Shown: positions 36,600 through 45,847 of the stretch, in pieces
How the letters are laid out: each line of letters opens with the position of its first letter
Position numbering within the stretch: position 1 is the stretch's first letter
Assembly (NCBI GenBank): GCA_024644235.1
Contig: JAHELJ010000019.1
Location: forward strand, 893 to 64,892
Length of the DNA stretch: 64,000 nucleotides
Origin: Lewinellaceae bacterium
GTDB taxonomy: Bacteria; Bacteroidota; Bacteroidia; Chitinophagales; Saprospiraceae
Direction of reading: 5' to 3'
Made by a program: the position numbers and the translations under genes
The notes under the pieces: model-generated
What the model saw: the letters and a program-made list of their open reading frames with translations, nothing else
What the model was told of the DNA's origin: nothing
Databases searched by the model: none

Positions 36600-37181
36600 A
36601 TGAAAGCACTTTCGAGGTCGGTAATACCTACCAAGTGGGGCAGATTTGAGATTGTAGCCTACGGCACAGACCTGAACGATCCTATGCCTCATCTCGCCCT
36701 CATTCAACTTCCGGAGGATCAGACCGAGAATGTTCTTGTCAGAATCCATTCCGAATGTATGACCGGTGATCTCTTTGGATCAAGCCGATGTGAATGTGGA
36801 TCACAACTTCGAAGAAGTTTCGAACAGATTGCCGAAAAGGGAGGAATCATTGTATATCTGAGACAAGAAGGTCGAGGTATTGGCCTGATCGAAAAACTCA
36901 GGGCTTATGAGCTGCAAGATGCCGGCCTCAATACCGTGGAAGCCAATATGGAACTGGGCCACGCACCCGACGAGAGAAGCTTTGATTTAGGGATTAAAAT
37001 TTTGGAAGATCTGGGAATCACTTCAATCCGCTTACTCACCAACAATCCCGACAAGATCAAAGCCATTGAAGACTCCTCAATCGAACTGAAGGAGCGAATT
37101 CCGCTTATTATCGAAACCACCAAAGACAATCAGGAGTATATGGAGACCAAAAAGAACCTTTTGGGACACATGCTCGATTAG
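36600..37181 (+). CDS. ribA: GTP cyclohydrolase II
   Basis: First step of riboflavin synthesis from GTP. With the ATG at 36600 the protein is 193 residues. The Zn-binding Cys53, Cys64 and Cys66 (SECMTGDLFGSSRCECGSQ) then fall one residue from the E. coli positions, supporting this start over a GTG at 36552. The catalytic segment LRQEGRGIGLIEKLRAYELQ and RLLTNNPDKIKAIE are conserved. It is a stand-alone RibA with no RibB fusion and no neighbouring rib genes. The stop overlaps the convergent small membrane gene by three bases. Confidence 0.95.
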   Translation: MKALSRSVIPTKWGRFEIVAYGTDLNDPMPHLALIQLPEDQTENVLVRIHSECMTGDLFGSSRCECGSQLRRSFEQIAEKGGIIVYLRQEGRGIGLIEKLRAYELQDAGLNTVEANMELGHAPDERSFDLGIKILEDLGITSIRLLTNNPDKIKAIEDSSIELKERIPLIIETTKDNQEYMETKKNLLGHMLD

Positions 37182-37405
37182 ACTGTTTCCAACCTCTTGT
37201 CTTCCACCTCTGGCATTTTACATTCTTCCTCAGGTTCTTTCCCACATACTGTGCATTCGCCCACTTGGTTCTTTAAGAAAGGGTTATTTGTTGCACAGGT
37301 ACCTCTGAATTCCTTCCCTGTTACCACCTGCCTGAGGTTGATCAACACAAAAGAAAGCCCGAATACGACGAAGACTACCGCCAAAGTTCCCAGAAATGAA
37401 GTCAT
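37178..37405 (-). CDS. Small Cys-rich membrane protein resembling NqrM (DUF539)
   Basis: 75 residues. One hydrophobic segment (TLAVVFVVFGLSFVLINL, about 7-24) is followed by a short cytosolic-type tail with four cysteines in GTCA, ECTVCG and EECK. This arrangement matches NqrM/DUF539, the factor that helps deliver iron to the Na+-translocating NADH:quinone reductase. No nqr genes lie in the window, so the assignment rests on the cysteine pattern and topology. It converges with ribA. A different small membrane protein family remains possible. Confidence 0.6.
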   Translation of the reverse strand: MTSFLGTLAVVFVVFGLSFVLINLRQVVTGKEFRGTCATNNPFLKNQVGECTVCGKEPEEECKMPEVEDKRLETV

Positions 37406-37503
37406 TAGATTCCTTTTTATTGCAAACGCGCCAACTAGCCTGTTGGTTTAAAGCAGTTAGTCATTTAAGATTACATTTGTAAAGGTACGTAATAGATAGG
37501 ACG

Positions 37504-38268
37504 ATGAAGCGAAAAATGGAGGCCTTTGGACGCCTACTTCAGATAATGGACGACTTAAGAGCCCAATGTCCATGGGATCGGAAGCAGACAATGGAAACAC
37601 TACGCAATCTTACTATAGAAGAGACCTATGAACTGGCTGATGCGATACTAGAATCTGACCTGGAAGGGGTGAAGGAAGAAATTGGCGATCTGATGTTGCA
37701 CATGATCTTCTATGCAAAGATTGCCGAGGAAAAGGGAGCTTTTGATATAGCTGATGCCCTGAATATGGAGAGTGAGAAGTTGATCAAGCGTCACCCCCAT
37801 ATTTATGGGGATCTAAAGGTAGATGGCGAGGAAGAAGTAAAAAGGAACTGGGAGCAGATAAAACTAACCGAGGGAAAAAAATCAGTATTGGCGGGAGTTC
37901 CTGAATCGCTTCCCTCGCTGGTGAAAGCATACCGGATGCAAGAAAAAACAAAGCAGGTCGGATTTGAGTGGAGGACCAGTGGAGAAGTTTGGGACAAGGT
38001 AGTGGAGGAATTGGAAGAATGCCGGCTTGCATTGATTGATAAACATTCAAGCCAGGAGGAGCGTGAGCTGGAATTTGGCGACCTTCTCTTTTCACTGATA
38101 AACTTTGCCCGGTATCATGGAATAGAAGCTGAGTCTGCTCTAGCCAGAGTCAATAGTAAATTCAAAAAGCGATTTGAATATATCGAATCCAAAGCACCTA
38201 AGGCCCTGGATGCCATGACATTAGAAGAGATGGATCTCCTTTGGGAAGAGTCTAAATCCAAATCCTGA
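37504..38268 (+). CDS. mazG: Nucleoside triphosphate pyrophosphohydrolase MazG
   Basis: A house-cleaning NTP pyrophosphatase of 254 residues, the two-domain form. The first domain has CPWDRKQT, then EETYELADAI and EEIGDLMLHMIFYA, which form the ExxE/ExxD Mg site. The second repeats the pattern with VVEELEECRLAL and ELEFGDLLFSLINFAR. It begins on the opposite strand from the NqrM-like gene, sharing a 98-bp divergent spacer. It ends 106 bp before rpsO. Confidence 0.94.
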   Translation: MKRKMEAFGRLLQIMDDLRAQCPWDRKQTMETLRNLTIEETYELADAILESDLEGVKEEIGDLMLHMIFYAKIAEEKGAFDIADALNMESEKLIKRHPHIYGDLKVDGEEEVKRNWEQIKLTEGKKSVLAGVPESLPSLVKAYRMQEKTKQVGFEWRTSGEVWDKVVEELEECRLALIDKHSSQEERELEFGDLLFSLINFARYHGIEAESALARVNSKFKKRFEYIESKAPKALDAMTLEEMDLLWEESKSKS

Positions 38269-38319
38269 GCCGATAAAAGGCTCTAGCAAACAGTGCCTTA
38301 CGCAAGTAGAATAATTTGC

Positions 38320-38327
38320 TATCTTTG
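38320..38327 (+). promoter_or_regulatory. -7 promoter element upstream of rpsO
   Basis: TATCTTTG is a perfect match to the Bacteroidota -7 consensus TAnnTTTG and is followed by GCGCC. It is 47 bases before the rpsO ATG. No clear TTG at the -33 position. Confidence 0.65.
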
Positions 38328-38374
38328 CGCCGCTATAACTGATTTTAGTAATCACTAATGGTAAACAAATAACT

Positions 38375-38650
38375 ATGTCTGTTTATTTAGGCAAAGAGAA
38401 AGTTCAAGAGATCTTTAAGCAATATGGCGGCTCGGAGAAAAATACGGGATCCGTCGAAGGGCAAATTGCTCTATTTACCTTTCGCATTTCGAGCTTATCC
38501 GAGCATCTAATGGCGAACAAAAAGGACCATTCCTGCCGAAGAACCCTTTTATCATTGGTTGGTAAGCGCAAACGCCTATTGAAATATCTTGCTGAAAAAG
38601 ATATTACGAAATACCGGGAATTGATTGAGCAATTGGGTATTCGTAAATAA
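38375..38650 (+). CDS. rpsO: 30S ribosomal protein S15
   Basis: Primary 16S rRNA-binding protein of the small subunit platform. 91 residues, full length, with the S15 signatures TGSVEGQIALFTFRI, HLMANKKDHSCRRTLLSLVGKRKRLLKYL and YRELIEQLGIRK. The rpsO-pnp order is conserved in many bacteria; here 136 bp separate them. The gene has its own promoter element. Confidence 0.97.
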   Translation: MSVYLGKEKVQEIFKQYGGSEKNTGSVEGQIALFTFRISSLSEHLMANKKDHSCRRTLLSLVGKRKRLLKYLAEKDITKYRELIEQLGIRK

Positions 38651-38786
38651 AATCCTTTGGCCTCGTCTACAGGATCCGGTCTGCCTTCGACACCCAAAAT
38701 ATTCGGGAGCAGATCTGGAACCAGCCAAGATTACTGCTTGATGTTCGCTTTATTAATCATGTTACATCTGAATAATTAAACAACAA

Positions 38787-40937
38787 ATGGGTAAACAAAC
38801 TCCTCTATCAGTTTCTTTCAATCTCCCAGATGGGCGAGAAGTCACTTTGGAAACTGGAAAACTGGCCACCCAGGCCGATGGCTCCGTAGTATTGAAAATG
38901 GGCAAGACAATGCTGATCGCAACGGTTGTCTCTAATAAGGAACCGAGAGAAGGAGCGACCTTCTTTCCACTTTCAGTAGACTATCAGGAAAAATTTGCAT
39001 CTATCGGTCGAATTCCTGGCAACTTTTTTAGAAGAGAAGCCAGATTGAACGACTATGAAGTTCTGATCTGTCGACTGGTAGATCGAGCTATTCGGCCTCT
39101 TTTTCCGGATGGCTACCGTCATGAGACACAGGTCATCATCAATTTGATTTCTGCTGATAAGGATGTCATGCCTGATGCCCTGGCTGCTCTGACTGCCTCG
39201 GCTGCTCTTGCTGTTTCGGATATTGTTTTTGATGGACCAATTTCTGAAGTGCGGGTTGCCCGCATCAATGGTGAATTTGTCATTAATCCTGGTAGAGAGG
39301 CCTTGAATGAGGCCGATGTCAATGTAATCGTCGCCGCCACGGAGAAAAATGTCATGATGGTCGAAGGTGAATCAAAGGAATGCTCTGAAGCAGACCTGAT
39401 TGAAGCCATCAAGATTGGGCATGAGGCCATTAAAGTGCAAATCAAGGCTCAATTGGATCTGGCTCAACTGGTTGGCGAGAAAGCTACCAAGAAAAGAGAA
39501 CTTCCAGAAGTCGTAGAAGACAAAGAAATAAAGCAAATTGTTTCAGATTTTGCGAAGGATAAGATATATCAAGTTGCCAAGGCCAGTCTGGACAAAAAGT
39601 CACGGAAAGATCAATTTAGTGAGATTGAGGAGCAACTGATCGAAGCACTAACACAAGAGAGGGGAGAAGAGTGGATCGAAGAAAATGATGCCGCAGCCGG
39701 CGAAGCGTTTAGCGACCTAAAGAAAGAGGTCATCCGCGAGATGGTGTTGAGTGAAAGTGTTCGTCTTGACGGGCGCAAATTGGATGAAGTCCGGCCGATC
39801 TGGTGTGAGGTAGATTATTTGCCTGCTGCACATGGTTCAGCAGTATTCAATCGAGGTGAAACCCAGTCATTGACTTCATTGACATTGGGCTCGAAAATCG
39901 ATGAGGGCATGGTTGATACCGCACTAGACATGTCTTATTCAAACTTCATCCTGCATTACAATTTTCCCGCATTCTCCGTTGGAGAAGTTCGACCCATGAG
40001 AGGTCCGGGCAGACGAGAAGTCGGACATGCCAACCTTGCGGCACGGTCGCTCAAATCGGTCCTCCCTGACGAGCAATCCCACACGATAAGAATCGTTTCA
40101 GATATTCTTGAGTCAAACGGATCCTCTTCTATGGCGACAGTATGTGCTGCTTCGCTCGCTTTGATGGATTCCGGTATTCAAATTAAAGCGCCCATCTCGG
40201 GTATTGCCATGGGATTGATCGCCGATGGAGATCGTACCGCTATCTTATCCGACATACTGGGTGATGAAGATGCCTTGGGCGATATGGATTTTAAAGTGAC
40301 AGGAACCGCCAAGGGAATCTGTGCTTGCCAGATGGATATTAAAGTGGACGGAATGCCCTACGAGGTTCTTGAAAAGGCCTTAGAACAAGCCCGCCAAGGT
40401 CGTCTGCACATACTTAATGAGATGAACAAAGTATTAGCAGAACCTCGTGAAGATCTGAAACCACATGCACCTCGAGTTCAAAAAATTGAGATCGATAAAT
40501 CTCAGATTGGTGCAGTCATTGGACCTGGTGGCAAGGTCATCCAGGAACTGCAGGAACGTACCGGCACGGTGATCGCCATCGAGGAGGTGGGTGACAAAGG
40601 ACATGTCTTTATCTCAAGTAGTGATAAACAAGGAATCGAGGCCGCTCTAAGTAAAATTAGGGATATAACCTTCGTACCTGAAGTTGGAGGTGTTTATCCT
40701 GCTGTGGTGAAAACCCTGGCACCTTATGGCGTTTTTGTTGAGTTCAAAGGTAAAAGCGGACTCCTTCACATTTCTGAAATTTCACATTCGAGAATCAACA
40801 AAGTAGAGGATGTGTTTAAGGAGGGTGATGAGCTCAAAGTCAAATTAATAGGTATAGACAAAAAGACCGGCAAAATGAGGCTTTCACGCAAGGCTTTGAT
40901 GCCAAGACCGGACAGATCTGAGGTACGGGACGCCTAG
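38787..40937 (+). CDS. pnp: Polyribonucleotide nucleotidyltransferase (PNPase)
   Basis: 3'-5' phosphorolytic exoribonuclease of the RNA degradosome. The 716 residues contain two RNase PH domains (RIPGNFFRREARLNDYE in the first; NRGETQSLTSLTLGS and RPMRGPGRREVGHANLAARS in the second). A KH domain (IGAVIGPGGKVIQELQERTG) and a C-terminal S1 domain (VYPAVVKTLAPYGVFVEF, then GLLHISEISHSRI) follow. Length and order are normal. Confidence 0.97.
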   Translation: MGKQTPLSVSFNLPDGREVTLETGKLATQADGSVVLKMGKTMLIATVVSNKEPREGATFFPLSVDYQEKFASIGRIPGNFFRREARLNDYEVLICRLVDRAIRPLFPDGYRHETQVIINLISADKDVMPDALAALTASAALAVSDIVFDGPISEVRVARINGEFVINPGREALNEADVNVIVAATEKNVMMVEGESKECSEADLIEAIKIGHEAIKVQIKAQLDLAQLVGEKATKKRELPEVVEDKEIKQIVSDFAKDKIYQVAKASLDKKSRKDQFSEIEEQLIEALTQERGEEWIEENDAAAGEAFSDLKKEVIREMVLSESVRLDGRKLDEVRPIWCEVDYLPAAHGSAVFNRGETQSLTSLTLGSKIDEGMVDTALDMSYSNFILHYNFPAFSVGEVRPMRGPGRREVGHANLAARSLKSVLPDEQSHTIRIVSDILESNGSSSMATVCAASLALMDSGIQIKAPISGIAMGLIADGDRTAILSDILGDEDALGDMDFKVTGTAKGICACQMDIKVDGMPYEVLEKALEQARQGRLHILNEMNKVLAEPREDLKPHAPRVQKIEIDKSQIGAVIGPGGKVIQELQERTGTVIAIEEVGDKGHVFISSSDKQGIEAALSKIRDITFVPEVGGVYPAVVKTLAPYGVFVEFKGKSGLLHISEISHSRINKVEDVFKEGDELKVKLIGIDKKTGKMRLSRKALMPRPDRSEVRDA

Positions 40938-41122
40938 TCCAGCTGTATTTTTCCATTCTATTCACTCCTACCTCGGTTGACTCAACATTGGGGTCTTATT
41001 GTGCGTTATTTACGCAGTGGGAAACTTTTTTAGCTTAATTGTTGTCTTTTACTTTGAAAAGACCTATACAAAATAGCCTCGAATAAGTCAACCCCGAATA
41101 GAAAAATACCGAAACAATCGCT

Positions 41123-41992
41123 ATGAGGCAGCTGAAGATTACCAATAAGATCACCAACCGTGAAAGCCTGGCTCTTGACAAGTATTTGAATGATATTTCC
41201 AAAATTCCTTTGCTATCCGCCGATGACGAGACCGTGCTGGCTCAGCGTATTCGAGCCGGTGATACTGAAGCTCTTGAGATCCTAACCAAATCAAATCTTC
41301 GTTTCGTGGTTTCGGTGGCGAAACAGTACCAAAATCAAGGACTTTCCCTCAGCGATCTGATCAATGAAGGTAATCTTGGCCTGATGAAGGCCGCCAAGCG
41401 TTTTGACGAAACCAAAGGCTTTAAATTTATTTCTTACGCAGTCTGGTGGATCAGACAATCGATTTTGCAAGCCATCGTGGAATATTCCCGAATGGTCAGA
41501 TTGCCATTGAACAAAGTTGGCCAATACAACAAGGTGAACGAAGCAATCACTTATTTCACTCAGGAGTTTGAGCGGGAGCCTACCAACGAGGAGTTGGCTG
41601 ACTTGTTGGACATGACAGCACACGAAGTTAATACCGTGTTGAAAGGAAGTGTTCGTCATCTTTCGGTAGATGCGCCCATCAATGACAATGACGATAATTC
41701 GACGTTGCTTGACTTGATTTCCCTGGATGATAATCTCAGTCCGGATCTCAAGCTTATGGAGGAATCTTTGAAACGCGAATTGGTCAGTGGTTTATCCATC
41801 TTATCTCCGCGAGAGGTAGAAGTACTTACAGACTATTATGGATTGAATGGTAAGAATCCGATGACTCTGGAAGAGATCGGAGAACTTTATGGGCTTACCA
41901 GGGAGCGGGTAAGACAAATCAAGGAAAGGGCTTTGCGACGATTGAGACGATCGTACAACCGAAATGCCCTTAAATCTTATTTAGGAAGTTAA
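41123..41992 (+). CDS. rpoD: Primary sigma-70 factor (RpoD/SigA), short Bacteroidota form
   Basis: 289 residues with regions 1.2 ([18 protein letters not shown]), 2 ([34 protein letters not shown], then the -10-reading [16 protein letters not shown]), 3 (ERLP-less [13 protein letters not shown]) and 4 ([15 protein letters not shown], then the helix-turn-helix [29 protein letters not shown]). Region 1.1 is missing, as in the characterised Bacteroidota housekeeping sigma factor that reads TTG/TAnnTTTG promoters. That agrees with the promoter elements found in this window. It converges with the unknown gene at 41989 with a three-base stop overlap. Confidence 0.94.
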   Translation: MRQLKITNKITNRESLALDKYLNDISKIPLLSADDETVLAQRIRAGDTEALEILTKSNLRFVVSVAKQYQNQGLSLSDLINEGNLGLMKAAKRFDETKGFKFISYAVWWIRQSILQAIVEYSRMVRLPLNKVGQYNKVNEAITYFTQEFEREPTNEELADLLDMTAHEVNTVLKGSVRHLSVDAPINDNDDNSTLLDLISLDDNLSPDLKLMEESLKRELVSGLSILSPREVEVLTDYYGLNGKNPMTLEEIGELYGLTRERVRQIKERALRRLRRSYNRNALKSYLGS

Positions 41993-42654
41993 CTGCTGCT
42001 GCGAGTAAGGAAGTTGATTACTTCGTAGATACCTAGCACCATAAAGAGGACTTGCTGTCTCTCATCCATTTTCTCATCTATTTCAAACGCCCTGGGATTT
42101 ACATTGGGCTTCGAATCAGGAAGCACTACCGCTCCCATCTCAATATCGTCCAGCGTAATTGGTCTGCGATAGGTCTGCGATCGATCAATTCTGCCAAACA
42201 CTTCGCCTCGCTCTGGATGATGTAAGGTGCCATCCGGCTCGATTGTTCCCAGAAATGATTCATTCACAAAGACTTGGGTGGCCTTTGACCGGATTCGATA
42301 GACCATCTCGTATTTGGCTGTCTGGGCGAAAATGATTGCATTCCGTTTGGATGCCGGATATTCTTTGTAGTTGTAAAACAGCATGGGCTCGTGATAGATG
42401 CTTTGAATTATCCCCTCAAAAGAACGACCGAATCCCCGCCTGCTAACCTGATTGCTCTGCGCGAGAGAAAAAAGCTCCATTTCTTCAAGATTCCAGGGCA
42501 CCAGTTGATCTTTCCACTTGGCAGCCTGCTCCCTGAACTTATTTACATCAGTATTTACCTTCTTACTACCAGGCTTTATTCCCAGAAACATCTTATTCAT
42601 CAGGTAAACTACCATGATAAACATGACTATACTGATTAAGCTCACAAATGGCAT
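41989..42654 (-). CDS. Membrane-anchored protein of unknown function, 221 residues
   Basis: The N-terminus [20 protein letters not shown] is a single membrane anchor or uncleaved signal. The remaining about 195 residues are polar. Recognisable features are an aromatic stretch ([19 protein letters not shown]), a beta-rich middle ([24 protein letters not shown]) and a conserved-looking GEVFGRIDR. The middle faintly recalls the LURP-one/scramblase-like fold (ligand-like strands with NxxxLG), which I cannot confirm. No cysteine motifs. It converges with rpoD and diverges from the Nudix-like gene. Confidence 0.75.
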   Translation of the reverse strand: MPFVSLISIVMFIMVVYLMNKMFLGIKPGSKKVNTDVNKFREQAAKWKDQLVPWNLEEMELFSLAQSNQVSRRGFGRSFEGIIQSIYHEPMLFYNYKEYPASKRNAIIFAQTAKYEMVYRIRSKATQVFVNESFLGTIEPDGTLHHPERGEVFGRIDRSQTYRRPITLDDIEMGAVVLPDSKPNVNPRAFEIDEKMDERQQVLFMVLGIYEVINFLTRSSS

Positions 42655-42790
42655 CTTTTATCCTTCAAATAAGATCGCCGCAAAGATAACAATTGTTATG
42701 CTCGCTAATGCCGGTGAAAAAGTGAAGACTGTCACTCGCCTTCATTTGAAAAAAGCTTGCGGATATGACCTAATAAGAACATTTATCGAT

Positions 42791-42798
42791 TATTTTTG
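42791..42798 (+). promoter_or_regulatory. -7 promoter element for the Nudix-like gene
   Basis: TATTTTTG is a perfect TAnnTTTG match, ending 28 bases before the ATG at 42827. It supports that start and argues against the longer upstream frame, since a transcript from here would begin after 42800. Confidence 0.55.
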
Positions 42799-42826
42799 TT
42801 CGATTGCCTGTGAAAAGTTCATTCGT

Positions 42827-43264
42827 ATGAGCGTATTGGATAAAGCTTGCCTGATTATTTATCGCTTTGCTGAAAAGGGATTGGAGATTTTCCTTCTCAA
42901 CGATCCTGACGATGACAATCCTGTCTGGGCAATTCCCAATAGCGATATACCAAAGTCATCTAATCAACTTACCGAGCGCGACACCCATTTGATAGAGCTG
43001 GATCCCATTGAGACAGAAGATGGTCGAACCTGCCGGGCTGTAGCTATAGAAGGTGACTGGCATGATATTCCATCAATGAGGACTCTGGTCAAACAAGATG
43101 TCAGCTACTTAAAAGACAAGGTGAAAGAGGTGATCCCCGAATTGGAGCAGGGTACTTTCGTGGCCGTAAAAGAAGCCTTCAAAAAAGTGTTGCCTCATGA
43201 ATATGCCATGTTGAAGGAGTTGAAAGAGATTCTCACCGATCGCAATCTGGTGAAGAACCTGTAG
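42827..43264 (+). CDS. Small protein with degenerate Nudix-like N-terminus
   Basis: 145 residues from the ATG at 42827 (MSVLDKACLIIYRFAEKG). The opening ACLIIYRFAEKGLEIFLLND followed by VWAIP resembles the first strands of Nudix hydrolases. The catalytic Nudix box GX5EX7REUXEEXGU is absent, so hydrolase activity is unlikely. The C-terminal half is helical and charged (LKDKVKEVIPELEQGTFVAVKEAFKKVL). The reading frame extends upstream to 42614, but that stretch crosses the perfect promoter element and the start of the divergent gene, so I reject it. Function unknown. Confidence 0.65.
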   Translation: MSVLDKACLIIYRFAEKGLEIFLLNDPDDDNPVWAIPNSDIPKSSNQLTERDTHLIELDPIETEDGRTCRAVAIEGDWHDIPSMRTLVKQDVSYLKDKVKEVIPELEQGTFVAVKEAFKKVLPHEYAMLKELKEILTDRNLVKNL

Positions 43265-43357
43265 AAGACCTATCTCCCGGCAACTATCTCAAGCGAACAT
43301 ATCCGATCTTTCGTGCTGGATTTGTACCTTCCTTTTTCAATCCAATAGACCTGACTT

Positions 43358-44551
43358 ATGAAAGGAATCGCCATGCTCGGATCGGGCTTCATCTCAGATT
43401 TTTATGCGAATGCCATACTCTCCAAACGACACCCGGAAAGCATAGCAGTGGTGCAGTCTCGAACTCTGGAGAAAGCTCAGGCTTTCGCCAAGAAATTTGG
43501 CATATCTGTGGCAACAGATAGTATTCAGGAAGCGGTGTCTAATGAAAACATAGATGTAGTAATCATCGGTTTGCCTAATCACCAGCATGAAGAAGCAGTC
43601 CAAGCTGCCGCCGAAGCTGGCAAAGCCGTACTCTGTACTAAACCCCTGGGACGGAATGCCGAAGAAGCCCTAAGAATGCTGAAAATAGTTGAGGAAGCAG
43701 GTGTCTTTCACGGATATCTGGAAGATCTGGTGTACACTCCTAAAGCGCTCAAGACAGTGGAAACTATTAAGGCTGGGGCAATGGGAAGAATACTATGGAC
43801 AAGGTCAAGAGAAACTCATCCCGGTCCTCACAGCGACTGGTTTTGGAATAAGGAACTAGCAGGTGGAGGTGCAATCGTAGATCTCGCTTGCCATTGCATC
43901 GAATTGGGCCGCAATTACATTGGCAAGGACGAAAAACCCCTTGAAGTCTTTTGCTGGGCAGACACCCAGGTAAAACCAATAGATGCAGAAGATCACGCTA
44001 TTGGCTTGATTAAATATGGAAGTGGAGCCATCAGTCAATTTGAAGTTAGCTGGGCGTTTAGGGGAGGTCTTGACCTTAGGGATGAGGTAATGGGCACTGA
44101 GGGCACCGTCTGGATCAATCACTTTCTGCGCACTGGCTTTGAAATGTTCACGGCGCCCGGTAGCAGCGGATACGTGGCAGAGAAAGCCGAATCTGATTCC
44201 GGATGGATTTTTCCCGTGGGAGATGAATTGCAGGAACTCGGATACAACCACATGTTTGTGGACATGTTCAACGCCATAGACAATGGTACTGCCCCACTGG
44301 AGACTTTCTATGATGGGTATATAGTAAATGCCGTTATGGATGCAGCATACCGTTCGGCAGAATCCGGAAGGTGGGAGCCGGTGAAGCTTGATGTTTGGCG
44401 GGGTAAGCAGCCAGGAGAAGGTAAGGCAGGAAAGCAGATAGATTATGACGAGCACCATATTCTTATCAAAGAAGAACTGCTGCCCAACGGAGTAAAGAAG
44501 GTGATTTTGAAAGAGAAAGCCACTGGAAGGATATTACAGAAAACGATCTAA
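43358..44551 (+). CDS. Gfo/Idh/MocA family NAD(P)-dependent oxidoreductase
   Basis: A 397-residue cytoplasmic sugar or polyol dehydrogenase. The N-terminal Rossmann domain has LGSGFISDFYANAIL, then VVIIGLPNHQHEEA and the CTKPLGRNAEEA block with the family lysine. The C-terminal alpha/beta domain includes GGGAIVDLACHCIELGR, a variant of the G-G-G-x-x-x-D-x-x-x-H substrate motif. The last 40 residues form an extension. It is followed after 9 bp by an MFS transporter, so substrate import and oxidation are probably co-expressed. The substrate is not identifiable from sequence. Confidence 0.92.
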   Translation: MKGIAMLGSGFISDFYANAILSKRHPESIAVVQSRTLEKAQAFAKKFGISVATDSIQEAVSNENIDVVIIGLPNHQHEEAVQAAAEAGKAVLCTKPLGRNAEEALRMLKIVEEAGVFHGYLEDLVYTPKALKTVETIKAGAMGRILWTRSRETHPGPHSDWFWNKELAGGGAIVDLACHCIELGRNYIGKDEKPLEVFCWADTQVKPIDAEDHAIGLIKYGSGAISQFEVSWAFRGGLDLRDEVMGTEGTVWINHFLRTGFEMFTAPGSSGYVAEKAESDSGWIFPVGDELQELGYNHMFVDMFNAIDNGTAPLETFYDGYIVNAVMDAAYRSAESGRWEPVKLDVWRGKQPGEGKAGKQIDYDEHHILIKEELLPNGVKKVILKEKATGRILQKTI

Positions 44552-44560
44552 AGCCAACTC

Positions 44561-45799
44561 ATGAATAAAAAGACCCGCATTCAGCTATCGGTGATGATGT
44601 TTTTCCAGTTTTTTGTCTGGGGAGCCTGGTACGTCACCATGGGTACTTACTTGTTGAAGATCAATTTTGAGGGATTGGCGGTTGGCGCCGCTTACAGTAC
44701 TGTAAATTGGGCAGCTATCATCTCACCCTTCTTCATCGGGATGGTGGCAGATCGATTTTTCGCTGCCGAAAAAGTGATGGCGATCATGCATCTTCTCGGT
44801 GCAGGACTACTTTGGTATGTTTCAACCCTGACCACGCCGGGACCCTTTTTCTGGGTTCTCCTGGCCTATGCTTTGCTCTATATGCCTACTCTGGCGTTGG
44901 CTAATGCCATTAGCTTTTATCAAATGGAAAGTCCTGAAAAAGAGTTTCCGGGTATCAGGGTGTTGGGCACAATTGGCTGGATCGTTGCTGGAGTTGTAAT
45001 CGGAGTAGCAGTCCCGGAGTTGACAGGCAATTTTATCGAAGACACCGCCGTACCATTTAAGATCGGAGCCGCAGTATCACTTTTCCTTGGTCTCTATTCG
45101 TTTTTCTTACCTCACACTCCCCCTAAATCGACTGGAAAGAAAGTGAGTATAAGAGATGTACTGGGCCTGGACGCTTTGGAATTGATGAAAGATAGGTCAT
45201 TTGCCATCTTCATTATCAGCTCGCTACTGATCTCAATTCCATTGGCGTTCTACTATAGTTTTGCCAATCCATTTCTTAATGAAATGGGTATGGAGAATGC
45301 CGCTGGCAAGATGACTCTTGGACAGGTATCTGAAATTGTCTTCATGCTGCTCATGCCATTTTTCTTTACTCGTCTGGGTGTGAAAAAAATGCTGCTTATC
45401 GGTATGCTGGCTTGGTTGGGGAGGTACTTACTCTTTGCCTACGGGAACAATGAAGAGCTAGTACTCATGTACTACCTGGGCATCATTCTACATGGAATTT
45501 GCTACGATTTCTTTTTTGTCACCGGCCAGATTTATGTGGATGAAACAGCCCCAAAAGAGATCCAGGCCAGTGCTCAAGGATTCATTACGGTGGTTACCTA
45601 TGGAGTAGGAATGCTCATCGGGTCATGGACGTCAGGATGGGTAGTGGAGCACTACAGCATAACAGAAAATGATGCGATAGTCCACTTGTGGAAGCAGATC
45701 TGGTGGGTACCAGCTATTATGGCTGCAATCGTGTCTTTTTTGTTTGCGATCTTTTTCAAGGATCCGGGACGGAAAAAATTGGCTGCGGAGCAAGCTTGA
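44561..45799 (+). CDS. MFS transporter of the nucleoside:H+ symporter type
   Basis: 412 residues with about twelve hydrophobic segments and no signal peptide. MMFFQFFVWGAWYVTMGTYL at the start, SPFFIGMVADRFFAAEKVM (the loop 2-3 motif), RVLGTIGWIVAGVVIG and AQGFITVVTYGVGMLIGS match the NupG/XapB-like nucleoside symporter family common in Bacteroidota. In these bacteria such proteins often sit with Gfo/Idh oxidoreductases, as here, and may carry sugars or other polyols rather than nucleosides. Confidence 0.9.
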   Translation: MNKKTRIQLSVMMFFQFFVWGAWYVTMGTYLLKINFEGLAVGAAYSTVNWAAIISPFFIGMVADRFFAAEKVMAIMHLLGAGLLWYVSTLTTPGPFFWVLLAYALLYMPTLALANAISFYQMESPEKEFPGIRVLGTIGWIVAGVVIGVAVPELTGNFIEDTAVPFKIGAAVSLFLGLYSFFLPHTPPKSTGKKVSIRDVLGLDALELMKDRSFAIFIISSLLISIPLAFYYSFANPFLNEMGMENAAGKMTLGQVSEIVFMLLMPFFFTRLGVKKMLLIGMLAWLGRYLLFAYGNNEELVLMYYLGIILHGICYDFFFVTGQIYVDETAPKEIQASAQGFITVVTYGVGMLIGSWTSGWVVEHYSITENDAIVHLWKQIWWVPAIMAAIVSFLFAIFFKDPGRKKLAAEQA

Positions 45800-45847
45800 T
45801 TCGACAGTCTGTATTTCTGTTATATTCGCTCGCTATTATTTGGAAAA

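Noticed and set aside
36600-36630. FMN riboswitch upstream of ribA
   Set aside because: I looked for the conserved purine-rich core and multi-helix layout in the 427-bp gap and did not see it; the hairpins there are simple AT-rich inverted repeats.
42614-42826. N-terminal extension of the Nudix-like protein
   Set aside because: It crosses the 5' end of the divergent gene and contains the perfect -7 element TATTTTTG; the ATG at 42827 gives a sensible N-terminus.
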